DNA of 64,000 nucleotides from Marinobacter litoralis (GCF_003336705.1 NZ_QMDL01000002.1:791262-855261), one strand, 5' to 3'. Positions 18,798 through 26,502 are shown, numbered from the stretch's first letter. Translations and numbers: made by a program. The notes: generated from the letters alone by a model not told the origin.

Positions 18798-20071
18798 GCA
18801 AACTTCGCCTAACCCTGTCATTGGCAACCGCCAGCCTCTGGTACCGCCGCCGGGTGTTGGCCATGGTATGCCTGACGCTTACTCTCAGCGTCACACTGTT
18901 GCTGGGCATCCAGTACCTGCGCACCGAAGTTCGGCAATCTTTCACCAGTACCATTTCCGGCACCGATTTGATTGTCGGGGCACGCAGCGGGCAGCTGAAC
19001 TTGTTGCTCTACACCGTGTTTCACATTGGCGATGCTACCAACAACATTCGATGGAGCAGCTTCGGCCAGATCGAAAACGACCCGCGAGTTGACTGGGCCG
19101 TTCCTATTTCTCTGGGAGACAGCTATCAGGGCTACCGGGTAGTGAGCACCAACGGCCAGTTTCTGAAAAGGTTTCAGTACGGCAACGATCAACCGCTGGA
19201 ACTTGCTCATGGCCAATGGTTCTCGAACCTGTTTGATGTCACGCTCGGGGCAGGTGTCGCCCGTCAGCTTCAACACCAGGTGGGCGATCAAATTGTGTTA
19301 TCTCACGGAGGTGGGCGCACCAGTTTCTCCAACCACACCGACCTGCCATTTCGCGTCTCTGGCATTCTGGAAACCACCGGAACGCCGATTGACCAAGCGG
19401 TGTACATCAGCCTAGAGGCTATGGAAGCCATGCACGTAGGCTGGAAATCCGGCGTAGCGATCCCGGGCAGAACCTTGTCGCCAAGCTCAGCCGAGGCCCG
19501 CTCGTTCACACCCGATGCCATCACCGCCATGCTGCTCGGTTTGAAACATCCGATTATGACCTTTCAGTTACAGCGAGAACTCAGCCAGTTTCCCGACGAA
19601 CCTCTATCAGCCATTTTACCCGGGGTCGCGCTGAGCGAATTATGGCGCATGATGGGCCAATTTGAGCAGGTTCTTTTGGGTATCAGCGTGTTTGTCGTCG
19701 CCACGAGCCTGATCGGCCTGATGGCAGTGCTGTTAACCATTCAATCTCAACGTCATCGAGAAGTGGCGATTTTGCGCGCTGTGGGCACGTCCCCGGGGCT
19801 GATCGCCGGGCTCTACAGCCTGGAATGCGTCGTGCTTGCACTGGTGTCCTGTGGGTTCAGTGTGCTCATCGGCGCAGCTGCCATATTCACGCTTAGCCCT
19901 TGGCTGCTGTCGCATTACGGCATTCACATCGGCCTGCGTGCGCTGAATCCGGATGAATGGCTGCTGCTCGGCATGGTGCCGGTGGTCGCGTTTATCGTGT
20001 CATTGGCACCAGCGTGGCATCACTGGAGGAAAAGCCGAGCATTATCGTTCGGCAACAGCGACTCGAACTAA
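18794..20071 (+). CDS. ABC transporter permease, MacB/FtsX type
   Basis: A 425-residue inner-membrane protein starting after a strong GGAGGTG site. It has one N-terminal membrane helix (residues 20-42), a large periplasmic domain of the MacB type (STISGTDLIVGARSGQLNLLLY) and three C-terminal helices (near 295, 340 and 390), the FtsX topology. Such transporters move or signal through periplasmic proteins rather than import small solutes. Together with the ATPase, DUF2796 and DUF3299 it forms the zinc module. Confidence 0.9.
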   Translation: MSKLRLTLSLATASLWYRRRVLAMVCLTLTLSVTLLLGIQYLRTEVRQSFTSTISGTDLIVGARSGQLNLLLYTVFHIGDATNNIRWSSFGQIENDPRVDWAVPISLGDSYQGYRVVSTNGQFLKRFQYGNDQPLELAHGQWFSNLFDVTLGAGVARQLQHQVGDQIVLSHGGGRTSFSNHTDLPFRVSGILETTGTPIDQAVYISLEAMEAMHVGWKSGVAIPGRTLSPSSAEARSFTPDAITAMLLGLKHPIMTFQLQRELSQFPDEPLSAILPGVALSELWRMMGQFEQVLLGISVFVVATSLIGLMAVLLTIQSQRHREVAILRAVGTSPGLIAGLYSLECVVLALVSCGFSVLIGAAAIFTLSPWLLSHYGIHIGLRALNPDEWLLLGMVPVVAFIVSLAPAWHHWRKSRALSFGNSDSN

Positions 20072-20189
20072 CCTGACACCAAAGGTGACACACTTCACGG
20101 AGCCCGCGCCATGACAATGCGGTAAATTGACCGTTGTGGTGCGGGCACTTATAGTTACTGCAATCCAAATTACTCACACTGAGCACGTC

Positions 20190-20396
20190 ATGGAACAGTC
20201 CGAAGTACAGTTGTTAGCGGACAAGCTGGACAAGTTGATCGAGCGCTGCGAAAAACTCGAGAGAGACAACGCTTTACTGCGCGAAGCGCAGGACGATTGG
20301 AATCGTGAGCGAGCCCAGCTTATGCAAAAAAACGATCTTGCCAAAAACAAGATTGAAGCCATGATTGGCCGCCTCCGGGCACTGGAGCACCACTGA
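20190..20396 (+). CDS. TIGR02449 small coiled-coil protein
   Basis: A 68-residue, almost wholly helical protein, starting at ATG 20190 (MEQSEVQLLADKLDKLIERC). The heptad pattern of Leu/Ile residues indicates a coiled coil, ending with KIEAMIGRLRALEHH. It belongs to the TIGR02449 family that sits directly upstream of zapA in pseudomonads. Its function is unestablished; overlap with zapA (TGATG) suggests a cell-division connection. The longer upstream frame has no ribosome site. Confidence 0.82.
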   Translation: MEQSEVQLLADKLDKLIERCEKLERDNALLREAQDDWNRERAQLMQKNDLAKNKIEAMIGRLRALEHH

Positions 20397-20692
20397 TGTC
20401 ACAGCAGTCAACCACCGTCGAAGTCCGGATTCTCGACAAAGAGTACCTGGTGGCCTGTCCGCAGGAAGAGCAAGAAGCACTTCTGCGTGCCGCTCGGCAT
20501 CTGGACAACAAAATGCGGGAAATCCGCTCTACCGGCAAGGTATTCGGCACCGAACGTATTGCCGTGATGGCCGCGTTGAATATTACGCACTCCCTGTTGG
20601 AGCGAGACACCATGTCGGAAGCCACCAGCAATCTTTTAAAAGCCATGGATAACCGCCTGGACGAGGCTTTGGGCGAACCCTCAGACCGCTAA
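20396..20692 (+). CDS. zapA: Cell division protein ZapA
   Basis: A 98-residue ZapA that bundles FtsZ filaments at the division site. The N-terminal domain has VEVRILDKEYLVACP and LLRAARHLDNKMREIR; the C-terminal half is the dimer/tetramer coiled coil (TERIAVMAALNITHSLL). Start overlaps the preceding stop. The order TIGR02449-zapA-6S RNA-fau is conserved across gammaproteobacteria. Confidence 0.94.
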   Translation: MSQQSTTVEVRILDKEYLVACPQEEQEALLRAARHLDNKMREIRSTGKVFGTERIAVMAALNITHSLLERDTMSEATSNLLKAMDNRLDEALGEPSDR

Positions 20693-20717
20693 TCTCGCAA
20701 TGACTCGGCAAAGGGGG

Positions 20718-20748
20718 TTGCAATCGGGGCCGGCCTTGGCCCTATAAT
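20718..20748 (+). promoter_or_regulatory. Promoter of 6S RNA
   Basis: TTGCAA at 20718-20723 and a perfect TATAAT at 20743-20748, 19 bases apart, directly precede the 6S RNA sequence. Transcription should begin about seven bases after the -10 box. The long spacer is unusual and may be offset by the perfect -10. Confidence 0.65.
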
Positions 20749-20755
20749 GGTTCAA

Positions 20756-20931
20756 CTTCCTGGGCTGTTCGCTGGTCGGGTACGTCCTCGAGCCGATGCG
20801 CTTTACCCAGGTGACCACTTCAGGGCATTGTGAGCACGTCCCCCGCGGGGGAAAGCCTAATATGTCACAGCGGTCGCCGACCTTGAACTTTGGGTTCAAG
20901 GGCTACATCCGATAACGGCAGCCCGGGAAGC
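20756..20931 (+). ncRNA. ssrS: 6S RNA
   Basis: A regulatory RNA of about 176 nt that binds sigma-70 RNA polymerase by mimicking an open promoter. The 5' end CTTCCTGGGCTGTTCGC pairs with the 3' end GCAGCCCGGGAAG. The closing stem on the 5' side contains GTCCTCGAGCCGAT, as in 6S RNAs. The 3' half contains the typical hairpin CCTTGAAC-ttt-GGGTTCAAGG followed by GCTACATCCG. Location between zapA and fau is diagnostic. Exact ends are inferred from pairing and comparison with the E. coli RNA remembered, within a few bases. Confidence 0.92.
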
Positions 20932-20937
20932 TTTATT

Positions 20938-21534
20938 TTGAACACCCTTTCCAGAAGCGATCTCCGCAAAACATTGCGCAGCCTGCGCAACGATCTCTCT
21001 TTCGAACAACAGCAACAAGCCTCAGAGCACCTCGCCCTGAATCTGCTTCGCCATCCCGATTTATATCGCGCCAAGCACATCGGCATTTATCTGGCCAATG
21101 ATGGCGAAATCGATCCGCATTTGTTTATTGATTTGGGCCGGCGCAAGAACATTCACTTTTATTTGCCGGTGTTGCACCCGGTTTATCCCGGAAAGTTGGT
21201 CTTCAGCCCCTATAGCGATGGCACAGAACTCACGCCAAATCGTTTCGGCATTCCCGAGCCGCCGTTTCCGGAAGCCCGGCGCAGGCCGGCCTGGTCTTTG
21301 GATGCGGTGCTGTTTCCACTGGTGGGTTTTGATGAGCAAGGCGGCAGGTTAGGTATGGGCGGCGGGTTCTATGACCGCACGTTTGCATTCAGCAGGATAC
21401 GGCCGGCCATGGCACCGAAGTTGATCGGGCTTGCCCATGAATTTCAGAAGGTGGAGTCGTTACCTATCGAACCGTGGGATGTACCTCTGCACGGGGTCGT
21501 TACTGATAAGCGGTGTTATCAGTTCCGGCGATAG
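20938..21534 (+). CDS. fau: 5-formyltetrahydrofolate cyclo-ligase
   Basis: Converts 5-formyl-THF to 5,10-methenyl-THF (YgfA/Fau). The 198-residue protein begins at TTG 20938 (MNTLSRSDLRKTLRS), seven bases beyond the 6S RNA, with GGGAAG provided by the 3' strand of the 6S closing stem. Longer in-frame starts would lie inside 6S RNA. Motifs are IGIYLANDGEIDP, LFPLVGFDEQGGRLGMGGGFYDRTF (ATP/folate loop) and a C-terminal PWDVPLHGVVTD. It is likely translated from 6S read-through transcripts, as in E. coli. Confidence 0.9.
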   Translation: MNTLSRSDLRKTLRSLRNDLSFEQQQQASEHLALNLLRHPDLYRAKHIGIYLANDGEIDPHLFIDLGRRKNIHFYLPVLHPVYPGKLVFSPYSDGTELTPNRFGIPEPPFPEARRRPAWSLDAVLFPLVGFDEQGGRLGMGGGFYDRTFAFSRIRPAMAPKLIGLAHEFQKVESLPIEPWDVPLHGVVTDKRCYQFRR

Positions 21535-21683
21535 TCGGCTGCCTGGACGAAGCTGGTGACGGGAACGTCTCTGGCAGAGCGCTTGTCTTCAGAGGCTTGG
21601 ATCGTTGTGGTCACACCGGTAATCACCAGACCGACAGCAAAGATGAACACGATGGTGCGGATGATGTCTGGCTTGTTACCCAT
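21519..21683 (-). CDS. Small single-pass membrane protein, unknown
   Basis: A 54-residue frame from ATG 21683 to TGA 21519. It begins MGNKPDIIRTIVFIFAVGLV, forming one hydrophobic helix over residues 9-28. A hydrophilic tail follows that is unusually regular for a chance frame: KRSARDVPVTSFVQAADYRR. Its stop lies inside the end of fau, so the two genes converge with 16 bases of overlap. The ribosome site is weak (GGGA). I do not recognise a function; codon use and the membrane-helix-plus-tail layout suggest a real gene. Confidence 0.6.
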   Translation of the reverse strand: MGNKPDIIRTIVFIFAVGLVITGVTTTIQASEDKRSARDVPVTSFVQAADYRRN

Positions 21684-21798
21684 GGGGCGTATTCCCGTTA
21701 TTCTTCTAACTAAATGGCTGGAAAATCAGTTGGCTATTCTTGATACCAAGAATTAGACGAAAGACTAACATCTAATTTCAGTTTTACAATTTTTGACG

Positions 21799-21827
21799 GA
21801 TTACGATTACGTAAGGGTTTGATTACG
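21799..21827. repeat. Triplicated GATTACG boxes
   Basis: GATTACG occurs at 21799-21805, 21805-21811 and 21821-21827, the second followed by an 8-base palindrome TTACGTAA. The region is A+T-rich and lies about 115 bases upstream of the small membrane-protein gene on the minus strand, so it may be an operator. The regulator is unknown. Confidence 0.35.
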
Positions 21828-21873
21828 TTTGCGTGACAAACCCAAAAGCTATGGTAACGGCGATTGGCCGGCC

Positions 21874-21988
21874 GAAGCAGTGGCTGAACCCCCTGTCGAA
21901 ACACGCTCCTTCGGCCCATCCTTGGGGCGCTTGGGCTCCGCCATCCATGGCTCCGCACAGTTTCGACAGGGGGTTCAGCCACTGCTTC
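21874..21988 (-). ncRNA. TwoAYGGAY-like structured RNA element, copy 1
   Basis: Perfect 29-base inverted repeat (21874-21902 against 21960-21988) enclosing a 57-base core. Read on the minus strand, the core holds two hairpins: GCC-ATGGAT-GGC and CCC-AAGGAT-GGG, each presenting a GGA in its loop. It lies 31 bases beyond the ilvA stop, in the sense of ilvA, so it should be in its 3' UTR. Copies 2 and 3 (25689-25795, 44740-44850) share the core but not the arm sequence. The layout resembles the TwoAYGGAY motif of comparative genomics, whose function is unknown; a terminator-like or processing role is also possible. Confidence 0.7.
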
Positions 21989-22019
21989 TACTTAGGGTTC
22001 CTGCCTGCAAACTAGCGTT

Positions 22020-23555
22020 TTACTCGGATCTGCCGTTACCGGCTCCCAAGAACAGTTTGTAGGCTTCGTTGTCTGTCATGTTCTCGTAGCGGAAACCTAC
22101 TTTCTCCAGCATCTCTTCAAACGCCGAGGTTTCGTCAGCGTTCACCTGAGCGCCAAGCAGTACCCGGCTGTAGGCTGCGCCGTGGTTGCGGTAGTGGAAC
22201 AGGGAGATGTTCCAGCGGGTACCGAGTGACATGAGGAATTTCAGCAGCGCGCCCGGGCGTTCGGGGAATTCGAACTGATAGACGACTTCGTTAGTGATCG
22301 ATGGCGCGTGGCCGCCGACGAGGTGGCGGATGTGCTGTTTCGCTATGTCGCTGTCGGTGAGGTCGGTTACGGAGTAGCCAATTGCTCTCAGGTCTTGCAG
22401 CAATTCTTCCCGGCCAAGCCCGCCAGCCTGAATCTGGATACCCACAAAGATGACCGCCTGCTGGTCATCCGCGTAGCGGTAGTTAAACTCGGTGATGCTG
22501 CGTTTGTGTAAAGCCTTGATGAAGGTTTTAAACGCGCCGGGTTGTTCCGGGATGGTCACGGCCAGCACCGCTTCGCGTTTTTCACCGATTTCCGTGCGTT
22601 CGGAGATATAACGCAAGCGGTCGAAATTCATGTTGGCGCCGCTGAGTACACCGGCCAGATTTTCGCCTTCCAGCTGCTCACGCTCGATGTACTTCTTGAT
22701 ACCGGCCACAGACAAAGCGCCTGCCGGTTCTGCGATGGAACGGGTGTCCTCAAATACATCCTTGATGGCCGCGCAGATTTCGTCGGTGCTGACGGTGATT
22801 ACTTCATCGACCGTGTCTTTACAGATATTCCAAGGCTCTTCACCAATCTGCTTGACCGCAACGCCGTCGGCGAAGATGCCCACTTCGTCCAACACCACTC
22901 GTTCACCTGCGGCCATGGCGGCCTGCAAGCAATTGGAGTCTTCCGGCTCTACGCCGATGATTTTGATATCCGGGCGCAGGTATTTGATGTACGCGGCCAT
23001 ACCCGCGATCAAACCTCCCCCACCAACCGGGATAAACACGGCGTGTAACGGCTGTGAAAACTGCCACATCAATTCCATAGCCACGGTGCCCTGCCCGGCA
23101 ATCACGTCCGGGTCATCATAGGGCGGGATATAGGTATACCCGTGCTTGGCAATCAGTTCCTGCGCATGAGCGGCCGCTTCGTCAAAGGCATCGCCTTTAA
23201 GCACCACTTTGGCCCCTCGCTCGCGCACGGACTTCACTTTAATGTCCGGTGTGGTTTGCGGCATGACGATGACCGCTTTAATGCCCAACTGCTTCGCCGA
23301 CATGGCCACCCCCTGGGCGTGGTTGCCGGCGGACGCGCATATCACGCCCTTGGCTTTTTGCTCGTCCGAGAGCTGAGCAAGCCGGTTGTAAGCGCCACGA
23401 ATCTTGAAGGAGAACACCGGCTGCAGGTCTTCACGCTTGAGCATAATATTGTTGCCAAAGCGAGCGGACAGACTACGGGCTTCAGTGAGCGGTGTTTCGA
23501 TAGCGATGTCATAGACCCGCGCATCGAGGATCTTCTTGATGTAACGTTGCGGCAT
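22020..23555 (-). CDS. ilvA: Threonine deaminase, biosynthetic
   Basis: PLP enzyme making 2-oxobutanoate from threonine, first step of isoleucine synthesis. The 511-residue length and two C-terminal ACT-like regulatory segments (from about residue 330) mark the feedback-regulated biosynthetic form. The PLP lysine lies in VFSFKIRGAYN; CASAGNHAQGVA and GGGGLIAGMAAY are the other cofactor motifs. The start is ATG 23555 (MPQRYIKKIL). It is divergent from rpiA, as in pseudomonads. A structured RNA element follows its stop. Confidence 0.96.
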   Translation of the reverse strand: MPQRYIKKILDARVYDIAIETPLTEARSLSARFGNNIMLKREDLQPVFSFKIRGAYNRLAQLSDEQKAKGVICASAGNHAQGVAMSAKQLGIKAVIVMPQTTPDIKVKSVRERGAKVVLKGDAFDEAAAHAQELIAKHGYTYIPPYDDPDVIAGQGTVAMELMWQFSQPLHAVFIPVGGGGLIAGMAAYIKYLRPDIKIIGVEPEDSNCLQAAMAAGERVVLDEVGIFADGVAVKQIGEEPWNICKDTVDEVITVSTDEICAAIKDVFEDTRSIAEPAGALSVAGIKKYIEREQLEGENLAGVLSGANMNFDRLRYISERTEIGEKREAVLAVTIPEQPGAFKTFIKALHKRSITEFNYRYADDQQAVIFVGIQIQAGGLGREELLQDLRAIGYSVTDLTDSDIAKQHIRHLVGGHAPSITNEVVYQFEFPERPGALLKFLMSLGTRWNISLFHYRNHGAAYSRVLLGAQVNADETSAFEEMLEKVGFRYENMTDNEAYKLFLGAGNGRSE

Positions 23556-23633
23556 GATGGTTCCGGTTGCTGATGATCGGCTTGGAAAAACGTACAGTTT
23601 AGGAACTTTGCACGGTTGCCGTCTATAAGCAGA

Positions 23634-23652
23634 ACGCCTGCAGGCGTATAAT
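23634..23652 (+). promoter_or_regulatory. Palindrome overlapping a -10 box of rpiA
   Basis: The 14-base perfect palindrome ACGCCTGCAGGCGT (23634-23647) runs into TATAAT (23647-23652), 37 bases before the rpiA start. No good -35 is seen at 17 bases, so the promoter may be activator-dependent or regulated by a protein bound at the palindrome. It lies in the ilvA/rpiA divergent region and could affect both. Confidence 0.45.
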
Positions 23653-23688
23653 GCGGATAAATTCATCCGATCTCTCCCGGAGCGCCAC

Positions 23689-24369
23689 ATGACTCAGGAC
23701 GAACTCAAAAAAGCCGTGGCAAAAGCCGCCATGGACCATATTGCCCCACACCTGAACCGCAAGAGCGTTATCGGGGTCGGCACCGGCAGCACCGCCAACT
23801 TCTTTATCGATTTTCTGGCCGACTACAAAAACGAGTTTGACGGCGCAGTTGCCAGCTCCGAAGCGACCGCCGAGCGCCTGAAGGGGCACGGCATTCCAGT
23901 GTATGACCTTAACGCGATCGACGAACTGGAATACTACGTAGACGGCGCCGATGAAACCAACGAACGGTTAGAACTCATCAAAGGCGGTGGCGCTGCCCTC
24001 ACCCGTGAGAAAATCGTGGCGGCCGTAGCCAAAACCTTTATCTGCATCGCCGACGAATCGAAAAAAGTGGATATCCTGGGCGCATTCCCCCTGCCCGTTG
24101 AAGTCATCCCCATGGCCCGCAGCCACGTTGGCCGCGAGATCGTAAAACTCGGCGGAGACCCGGTGTATCGCGATGGCGTTACCACCGATAACGGCAACAT
24201 CATCATCGATATCCACAACATGGACATCTCACGCCCGATCCAAGTGGAAGAACGCATCAACAACATTGTTGGCGTGGTTACCAACGGTCTGTTCGCGCGC
24301 CGTCCGGCCGACTTGTTGCTACTAGGCACCAGCGAAGGCGTAAAAAGCATTCCTCGCCAAAACAGCTGA
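23689..24369 (+). CDS. rpiA: Ribose-5-phosphate isomerase A
   Basis: Interconverts ribose-5-phosphate and ribulose-5-phosphate in the pentose phosphate pathway. The 226-residue protein has [14 protein letters not shown] (phosphate loop), [19 protein letters not shown] (catalytic Asp region) and [12 protein letters not shown] with the base Glu. [16 protein letters not shown] and [11 protein letters not shown] complete the RpiA signature. A strong rho-independent terminator follows. Confidence 0.97.
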   Translation: MTQDELKKAVAKAAMDHIAPHLNRKSVIGVGTGSTANFFIDFLADYKNEFDGAVASSEATAERLKGHGIPVYDLNAIDELEYYVDGADETNERLELIKGGGAALTREKIVAAVAKTFICIADESKKVDILGAFPLPVEVIPMARSHVGREIVKLGGDPVYRDGVTTDNGNIIIDIHNMDISRPIQVEERINNIVGVVTNGLFARRPADLLLLGTSEGVKSIPRQNS

Positions 24370-24389
24370 TACCCCTGAACAGACCTCGA

Positions 24390-24416
24390 AAGCCGGCTTA
24401 CCTGCCGGCTTTTTTT
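24390..24416 (+). terminator. Rho-independent terminator of rpiA
   Basis: AAGCCGGC, loop TTACCT, GCCGGCTT and then a run of T to 24416, 20 bases after the rpiA stop. Confidence 0.9.
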
Positions 24417-24506
24417 ATGCCCCGACAAAGCCAGAACCAAGCGCTTGCTAGGTAAACTTAATTGCGAGACACTCAGACCATTCCAAGAACAAAAAGGAAC
24501 ATCAAC

Positions 24507-25646
24507 GTGTCTGATTATTTCAACGAAACCCACGAGCAGGTTCGCCTGACCGCTCGCAAATTTATCGAAACTCACGTTCGCCCTTACATCGACGAATGGG
24601 AAGAAGCCGGCGAATTTCCCCGAGAAATCTATCAAAAAGCGGGCGAAGCGGGCCTTCTCGGCATCGGGTTTCCGGAAGCGCTTGGAGGCATTGGCGAAGG
24701 CGACATCTTCATGAAAGTAGCCGCATCCGAAGAATTGATGCGTTCCACCTCCGGCGGTTTCGTGGCCAGCATCGGCTCCCTCGATATCGGCCTGCCACCT
24801 GTCGCCAAATGGGCAAACAAAGAGATTCGGGAACAAATCGTGCCCCCGGTACTGCGCGGCGAAAAAATCTCCGCCCTCGCCATCACCGAACCCGGCGGTG
24901 GTTCCGACGTCGCCAACATCAAAACCCGCGCGGTGCGCGACGGCGACCACTACATCGTCAACGGCAGTAAAACCTTCATCACCAGCGGCACCCGCGCCGA
25001 CCACTACACCGTTGCCGTTCGCACCGGAGGCGAAGGCCACGCGGGCATCAGCCTGCTGCTCATTGACCGCGACATGCCCGGTTTCTCAAACGGCAACAAA
25101 CTCCGCAAAATGGGCTGGTGGGCCAGCGACACCGCCGAACTCTACTTCGAAGACTGCAGAGTCCCCGCCGACCGCCTGATCGGAGCCGAAAACGCCGGCT
25201 TCATCGCCATCATGAGCAACTTCCTGGCCGAACGCCTGAGCCTGTCCATCATGGCCTACATGACCGCCCAACTGGCCTACGAAGCGGCACTGGATTACAC
25301 CAAACAACGCCAAGCCTTCGGCCGCCCTGTCTCCGGCTTTCAGGTCACCCGCCACAAACTCGTGGACATGGCCACCCAAATCGACATCGCCCGGGAATAC
25401 ACCTACCGCTGCGCAGCCCTCATGCAAGCCGGCAAAAACCCGATCAAACAAGTCGCCATGGCGAAGAACTTCTCGGTGGACGTCTGCGAAAAAGTCACAC
25501 GCGAAGCGGTGCAACTGTTCGGCGGCATGGGTTACATGCGCGAATCTGTGGTTGATCGCCTGTACCGAGACGCCAAGATCCTCTCCATCGGCGGCGGCAC
25601 CACTGAAATCATGAAAGAACTGATTGCCAAACAGATCAGACTGTAG
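24507..25646 (+). CDS. Acyl-CoA dehydrogenase family protein
   Basis: A 379-residue flavoprotein expected to desaturate an acyl-CoA. The start is GTG 24507 (MSDYFNETHEQVRLTAR) after AAGGA; a TTG 45 bases upstream is unsupported. Family motifs are ALAITEPGGGSDVANIKT, YIVNGSKTFITSG, RQAFGRPVSGFQ and VQLFGGMGYMRE. The usual C-terminal base (YEGT) is replaced by GGGTTEIM near residue 362. The Glu of AERLSLS near 242 is a candidate base, as in isovaleryl-CoA and long-chain dehydrogenases. The substrate is not assigned. No other beta-oxidation gene is adjacent. Confidence 0.9.
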   Translation: MSDYFNETHEQVRLTARKFIETHVRPYIDEWEEAGEFPREIYQKAGEAGLLGIGFPEALGGIGEGDIFMKVAASEELMRSTSGGFVASIGSLDIGLPPVAKWANKEIREQIVPPVLRGEKISALAITEPGGGSDVANIKTRAVRDGDHYIVNGSKTFITSGTRADHYTVAVRTGGEGHAGISLLLIDRDMPGFSNGNKLRKMGWWASDTAELYFEDCRVPADRLIGAENAGFIAIMSNFLAERLSLSIMAYMTAQLAYEAALDYTKQRQAFGRPVSGFQVTRHKLVDMATQIDIAREYTYRCAALMQAGKNPIKQVAMAKNFSVDVCEKVTREAVQLFGGMGYMRESVVDRLYRDAKILSIGGGTTEIMKELIAKQIRL

Positions 25647-25688
25647 ATTTCGGAAGTTACTGAATCGGGCTTCACCTGAAGCTAGAAA

Positions 25689-25795
25689 GGGCCTCTGGTG
25701 GCCCTGTCCGAAAACGTGGAGCGCCAAGGATGGCGCGACCGAGCCCTACAGGGACGTATTCACGGGCGTTTTTCGGACAGGGCTGCCAGAGGCCC
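25689..25795 (+). ncRNA. TwoAYGGAY-like structured RNA element, copy 2
   Basis: Arms at 25689-25716 and 25767-25795 pair over about 28 bases. Two positions where they differ (TG against CA on alignment) become U.G and G.U pairs in RNA, and one extra base bulges. The core holds GCGCC-AAGGAT-GGCGC and TAC-AGGGAC-GTA, both with GGA in the loop. It lies 42 bases after the acyl-CoA dehydrogenase stop, in the same sense, and 123 bases before ppa. The core is more diverged than copies 1 and 3 but has the same plan. Confidence 0.65.
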
Positions 25796-25918
25796 GCTTG
25801 CACCCAAAGCCAGGTCCGCCTACCAACGTTTAGTTTCGAATGCCTGTAGAGTCCCGTATAATTGCGCCCACTTTTCGAACACCGTTAAACGAACCTAACG
25901 TATCAGGAAGGAACTCAC

Positions 25919-26446
25919 ATGCAATTCGACAACATCCCAGCGGGCAAAAACCCGCCAGAAGACATCTACGTAGCCATCGAAATCCCGGCTAACAGCTCCC
26001 CGGTCAAGTACGAACTCGACAAAGACATGGGCGCCCTGCTGGTAGACCGCTTCATGGCCACCCCCATGTTCTACCCGGCCAACTACGGCTTCATCCCGCA
26101 CACCCTGGCTGACGACGGCGACCCGCTGGACGTACTGGTTGTGACCCCATACCCGATCCAGGCCGGCTCTGTAATTCGCTGCCGTCCGGTTGGCGTACTG
26201 AACATGGAAGACGAAGCCGGTGGCGACGCCAAGCTGGTTGCCGTGCCTCACGACAAGCTGACCACCATCTACCACGACGTGAAAGAAATTGACGACCTGC
26301 CAGTACTTCTGCGCGACCAGATCCGTCACTTCTTCGAGAACTACAAAACGCTCGAGCCCGGCAAGTGGGTAAAAGTACAAGGCTGGGGCAACGCTGCCGA
26401 AGCCAAGCAAGCTATCGTAGACTCGGTTAACGCCTACAAAGGCTGA
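25919..26446 (+). CDS. ppa: Inorganic pyrophosphatase, family I
   Basis: Hydrolyses pyrophosphate from biosynthetic reactions. The 175-residue soluble enzyme carries the family I signature [10 protein letters not shown] (metal-binding Asp residues), preceded by [13 protein letters not shown] and the early [16 protein letters not shown]. Later, DDLP and FFENYK complete the active site region. The ribosome site is AAGGAAG. Codon choice is strongly biased, as expected for a highly expressed gene. A bidirectional terminator follows. Confidence 0.97.
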   Translation: MQFDNIPAGKNPPEDIYVAIEIPANSSPVKYELDKDMGALLVDRFMATPMFYPANYGFIPHTLADDGDPLDVLVVTPYPIQAGSVIRCRPVGVLNMEDEAGGDAKLVAVPHDKLTTIYHDVKEIDDLPVLLRDQIRHFFENYKTLEPGKWVKVQGWGNAAEAKQAIVDSVNAYKG

Positions 26447-26462
26447 TCGCGTTTCGGGCATT

Positions 26463-26502
26463 AAAAAACCGGGCCTCTCCAAGAGCGGCCCGGTTTTTTT
26501 TT
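26463..26502 (+). terminator. Bidirectional terminator after ppa
   Basis: AAAAAACCGGGCC and GGCCCGGTTTTTT flank a short loop, giving an A run on one side and a T run on the other. It can serve ppa on the plus strand and the DUF2333 gene on the minus strand. Confidence 0.9.

Noticed and set aside
21874..21988. Long inverted repeat as insertion-sequence ends or a MITE
   Set aside because: No transposase and no flanking target duplication were seen, and arms differ between copies whereas transposon ends would be shared; a structured RNA fits better.
23934..25040. 368-codon minus-strand frame across rpiA and the acyl-CoA dehydrogenase gene
   Set aside because: It spans a terminator and two well-identified genes on the other strand; it is a G+C-driven shadow.
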